Shown here: positions 61,548-64,000 of the stretch, one piece after another | Position numbering within the stretch: the stretch's first letter is position 1 | Layout of the letters: every line of letters begins with the position of its first letter | Assembly (NCBI RefSeq): GCF_001613405.1 | Contig: NZ_BDCH01000019.1 | Location: 372,001-436,000 of the forward strand | Reading direction: 5' to 3' | Source: Nocardia crassostreae | GTDB lineage: Bacteria; Actinomycetota; Actinomycetes; Mycobacteriales; Mycobacteriaceae | DNA: 64,000 nucleotides | The notes under the pieces: model-generated | Databases searched by the model: none | Told to the model about the DNA's origin: nothing | What the model saw: the letters and a program-made list of their open reading frames with translations, nothing else | Program-made: the position numbers and the translations under genes

Positions 61548-62048
61548 GTGTCCGACCAGCCCCCTCAGGTGACCATGGAACCTCAGCAGCAGACCACCGC
61601 CCACTACACCGAGCGCCTCTGGGTGCCGCTGTGGTGGTGGCCGGTGGCATTGGGCGTCGCGGGATTGATGGCGGCCGAAATCCACATGGGCGCACCCGGT
61701 TTGCGCGCCTGGCTGCCGTATGCGGTGCTGTTCCCGATCGCGATCTGGGTGCTGCTGTGGATGTCGCGCCACAAGGTGGAGGTCGTGCCCGACGCGTCCG
61801 GCACGCCGGAATTGCGCGTGGACCGCGCCCACCTGCCCGCCACCTTCATTGCCAAGGCGGCGGCGGTGCCGGTGAGTGCGAAGAGCGCGGCACTGGGCCG
61901 CCAACTCGATCCCGCCGTGTATGTCCAGCATCGCGGCTGGGTGGGCCCCCTGGTGTTGCTCGTTCTCGATGATCCCGACGATCCGACTCCGTACTGGCTG
62001 GTCAGTACGCGTCATCCCGACAAGATCATGGCAGCGCTCGGTCTCTGA
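61548..62048 (+). CDS. DUF3093 membrane protein (Rv2698-type)
   Basis: A 166-residue protein with two membrane helices near the N-terminus (VPLWWWPVALGVAGLMAAEI, then YAVLFPIAIWVLLW), and a cytosolic domain ending LDDPDDPTPYWLVSTRHPDK. This end motif is typical of DUF3093. Function unknown. Divergent from dut; the conserved neighbourhood suggests an envelope or nucleotide-linked role without direct evidence. Confidence 0.92.
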   Translation: MSDQPPQVTMEPQQQTTAHYTERLWVPLWWWPVALGVAGLMAAEIHMGAPGLRAWLPYAVLFPIAIWVLLWMSRHKVEVVPDASGTPELRVDRAHLPATFIAKAAAVPVSAKSAALGRQLDPAVYVQHRGWVGPLVLLVLDDPDDPTPYWLVSTRHPDKIMAALGL

Positions 62049-62073
62049 AACACCTCGCGGTTGCGAGATATCC

Positions 62074-62132
62074 GCCGGGCCGCGCTGCGTGGCCCGGCAA
62101 TATCCTGACCGCGCTCGGCGTGCCGAGCGCGG
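62074..62132. terminator. Two tandem hairpins between DUF3093 and DUF4193 genes
   Basis: GCCGGGCC/GGCCCGGC (62074-62081, 62091-62098) and CCGCGCTCGG-CGTG-CCGAGCGCGG (62109-62132). They separate convergent genes and probably terminate both. Confidence 0.65.
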
Positions 62133-62171
62133 GCTGTCGGATATACCTTCTTCAGGGCTGCGCGCCTGGGC

Positions 62172-62474
62172 TCAGGCCGCGCAGTCCATGCAAATCAGCT
62201 GGCCGCCGCTTTCGGTGGCGAGCCGGCTGCGGTGGTGCACCAAGAAGCAGCTCGAACAGGTGAACTCGTCGGCCTGCTTCGGGATCACCCGAACCGAGAG
62301 CACCTCCTCGGACAGGTCCGCGCCGGGAAGCTCGAACGACTCCGCGGTATCGGATTCGTCGATATCCACGACGGCGGACGCGGCCTCGTTGCGACGAGCC
62401 TTCAGCTCCTCGAGCGAGTCCTCCGACGGTTCGTCGGTTTCACTGCGCCGCGGTGCGTCATAGTCGGTTGCCAT
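62172..62474 (-). CDS. DUF4193 zinc-ribbon-like protein (Rv2699c-type)
   Basis: A 100-residue protein. The first half is charged and flexible (PSEDSLEELKARRNEAASAV). The second half has CSSCFLVHHRSRLA and CMDC, a four-cysteine zinc site. Conserved and highly expressed in actinobacteria; possible RNA polymerase or ribosome partner, but no function proven to my knowledge. Divergent from cei across a 397-bp gap. Confidence 0.92.
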   Translation of the reverse strand: MATDYDAPRRSETDEPSEDSLEELKARRNEAASAVVDIDESDTAESFELPGADLSEEVLSVRVIPKQADEFTCSSCFLVHHRSRLATESGGQLICMDCAA

Positions 62475-62871
62475 GTCGTCTTCCCCTCGTCCTTACTCCG
62501 TATATCCCGGACCGGCTCACCTGTGCCCGATTCCTGCCGGAATCGAGCGCGGGTGTGCCGCCCCGCCCGTGGTGTACGTCACGCGTACACCGGTCACCGA
62601 TCGGGCCGGATGCTTGTGATCCGCACCGGATCGCGCTCGGTCAACGCAGGACATGCCCTTGTTGTTCCCGAAATCGACCCCCCGATTCAACCCGGGCGAT
62701 ACGATCTGGGCCGCCAGACAATAGCGGACCCCTGCGCAAAAGTCGCAATCAAAACACTCGCGACTCGAAACTGAGGGGCAATCGTCACCGACGAGGTAAC
62801 ACTCCGAGACCTTCACCGGACTTACCGAGACCTTCCACGCGTTGACCGCGACGTTTTCGTAGAGTCATGGC
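62475..62871. other. Divergent intergenic region upstream of DUF4193 and cei
   Basis: No gene supported. One minus-strand frame at 62517-62816 is Cys-containing but has no ribosome site or family match. The region should carry the two promoters. No clear repeat or palindrome seen. Confidence 0.5.
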
Positions 62872-63552
62872 GTGGTTTCACTGATCACCCAAGGCAAATC
62901 GACCGATCCCCACAGCGGGCGGCCGTTCATCCGGCGACGGTGGGAGCCGTGGGCGGCCATGGTGGGCGTCATAGCCCTGATCTGCGTCGGCGTGTGGTTT
63001 CGCGCCCTGACCCAGACCGAGGCCGATACCGGCGTCATTGCGTGCAACTCGCCCAGCCCCGCCGCCAACGCCTCCAGCACCGCGGCAGTGCCGCTCGGGA
63101 CTCGGCAGTCGCCGTCCCGGTTACGCGATGTGGAGCCAGCCGCGCTGGCGCAGGCCAAGGTCCGGGTGTTCAATGCCAACGGGCAGCGCGGGCGGGCCGC
63201 GCACGTGGCCTCCGAACTGGGCGATCTCGGTTTCGCCAGCGCGCCGGACGTACAGGTCGGCAATGATCCGGTCTACGTGAACGGCGATCTGGAGTGCGCG
63301 GGGCAGATCCGTTTCGGCGTGAAGGGGCGTCCGGCGGCGGCGTCGGTGCAGCTGGTCATGCCGTGCGCGGAGCTCATCGAGGATTCGCGCGAGGACGACA
63401 GCGTGGATCTGGTGCTCGGTTCACTGTTCCGTGACCTGCGGCCGAGCACCGATGCCGAGGAGGTGCTGCGGTCGCTGAAGAATCCGACGCCCGGCAGCGC
63501 GCCCGCTATCGACTCCAAGCTGCTGGAGGCGGCGCGGCACGCCAAGTGCTGA
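62872..63552 (+). CDS. cei: Cei-type envelope integrity protein with LytR C-terminal domain
   Basis: A 226-residue protein with a short basic N-terminus, one membrane helix (WAAMVGVIALICVGVWF, residues about 24-44) and an extracytoplasmic LytR_C domain: KVRVFNANGQRGRAAHVASEL, then PVYVNGDLECAGQIRFG. Three conserved cysteines are outside the membrane (IACNSP, LECAG, MPCAEL). In M. tuberculosis Cei (Rv2700) supports envelope integrity and virulence. The GTG at 62872 is the family start. Confidence 0.92.
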   Translation: MVSLITQGKSTDPHSGRPFIRRRWEPWAAMVGVIALICVGVWFRALTQTEADTGVIACNSPSPAANASSTAAVPLGTRQSPSRLRDVEPAALAQAKVRVFNANGQRGRAAHVASELGDLGFASAPDVQVGNDPVYVNGDLECAGQIRFGVKGRPAAASVQLVMPCAELIEDSREDDSVDLVLGSLFRDLRPSTDAEEVLRSLKNPTPGSAPAIDSKLLEAARHAKC

Positions 63553-63594
63553 GCCCGGGGCCCGGAAAACCGCAGTCACCGTGACCGATTCGTG

Positions 63595-63632
63595 AATCGC
63601 CGCGTCCTGTTCGGGCGCGGCGATTACTTTTC
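63595..63632. terminator. Terminator between cei and suhB
   Basis: AATCGCCGCG and CGCGGCGATT form a perfect 10-bp stem with an 11-base loop, followed by ACTTTTC. Convergent genes on both sides. Confidence 0.85.
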
Positions 63633-63659
63633 GGTCCGTCCGGTCTGTCTACCCGGCTG

Positions 63660-64000
63660 TCAGGGTTCCGGGATAGGGGTGATGACATACAGGCGCTCGA
63701 ACAGACCGATCAGTTCGTCTGCGATACCGTGGGCGACGGCCACCACCAGCTCACCCGCCCGGCCCGGGACGTCCGGGGCGGGAACACGCAGGCGGGCGCC
63801 CGCCTCGGCGGCGATGAGCGCGCCCGCAGCCCAGTCCCACAGGTTCAGGCCGTGCTCGTAATGGGCGTCCACCCGGCCCTCGGCGACCATGCACAGGTCC
63901 AGGGCCGCCGAGCCGATGCGGCGGATGTCGCGCACGTACGGCAACACCTGGGCGACCAGCTCGCCCTGCCGGGTGCGGCGCTTGTCGCCGTAGGCGAAGC
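63660..64000 (-). CDS. suhB: Inositol-1-monophosphatase family protein, N-terminus outside window
   Basis: Only the C-terminal 113 or so residues are in the window. They show RRIGSAALDLCMVAEGRVDAH and GLNLWDWAAGALIAAEAGA, the second metal-binding motif (W-D-x-A-A-G) of the inositol monophosphatase/SuhB family. The enzyme hydrolyses myo-inositol phosphate for phosphatidylinositol and related lipids. Place next to cei matches Rv2701c. Confidence 0.9.
   Translation of the reverse strand, partial: FAYGDKRRTRQGELVAQVLPYVRDIRRIGSAALDLCMVAEGRVDAHYEHGLNLWDWAAGALIAAEAGARLRVPAPDVPGRAGELVVAVAHGIADELIGLFERLYVITPIPEP

Noticed and set aside
62517..62816. Cys-containing 99-codon frame on the minus strand between DUF4193 and cei
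   Set aside because: No ribosome site, no family and an overlapping plus-strand frame of equal quality; treated as non-coding.

Overview
The window comes from a high-GC actinobacterium of the Nocardia/Rhodococcus/Mycobacterium group; Nocardia is the best guess. The main evidence is gene order. From about 27.4 kb to the right edge the genes follow, from memory, the M. tuberculosis block Rv2670c-Rv2701c: zapE, a RibD-like reductase, a secreted hydrolase, aftC, msrB, hemQ, hemG, hemE, a DUF3000 protein, RNase D, dxs, a TRAM-domain RNA methyltransferase, an APC permease, two TrkA proteins, DUF3159, an OB-fold protein, an alpha/beta hydrolase, DUF3710, dut, DUF3093, DUF4193, cei and suhB. AftC and Cei are tied to the mycolate/arabinogalactan envelope. 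No tRNA, rRNA, CRISPR array or insertion sequence was seen.

Layout. 0-2.4 kb: an iron(III) ABC importer (permease cut by the left edge, binding lipoprotein) behind an IdeR/DtxR-like box. 2.5-8.2 kb: a secreted esterase and the xanthine dehydrogenase operon xdhA-xdhB-xdhC, with an amber stop inside xdhB. 8.7-13.9 kb: two paralogous membrane Ser/Thr kinases around a large lipoprotein, then a CoiA-like membrane protein; the second kinase is frameshifted by a 14-bp tandem duplication. 14.5-19.4 kb: MFS transporter, GNAT, pentapeptide-repeat protein and an ABC-F protein with a possible leader peptide. 19.5-26.5 kb: ankyrin remnant, ABC exporter with GbsR/MarR regulator, frameshifted secreted protein, TetR/MpaB-type oxygenase pair, an ADP-ribosyltransferase-like gene with a coupled small basic protein, and a flavodoxin-like protein. 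26.5-41.2 kb: secreted tyrosine phosphatase and the first half of the conserved core; hemQ is separated from hemG by a TetR gene, a serine/threonine dehydratase-like gene and a split lectin gene. 41.3-51.1 kb: epoxide hydrolase, DUF2277, TetR, methyltransferase, enoyl-CoA hydratase, dxs, a glutaminase-STAS-cNMP fusion, a SIMPL protein and an unknown protein. 51.2-64 kb: the second half of the core, with an extra sigma factor between trkA and DUF3159.

How the genes work together. hemE, hemG and hemQ give the end of the coproporphyrin-dependent haem route, next to an IdeR-regulated iron importer at the other end of the window. aftC builds arabinan; dxs feeds isoprenoids, including the decaprenyl carrier. 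The APC permease and the two TrkA proteins look like a potassium unit. Several TetR/GbsR regulators have clear palindromic operators beside them.

Five genes look broken (xdhB, kinase 2, the ankyrin gene, a small secreted protein, the lectin gene), two of them by an in-frame TAG. The most unusual structures are a 43-bp hairpin repeat present at 37.8 and 50.2 kb, two related four-box hairpins at 49.4 and 51.1 kb, the possible ABC-F leader, the ADP-ribosyltransferase pair and the Asn-Gly repeat inside XdhA.
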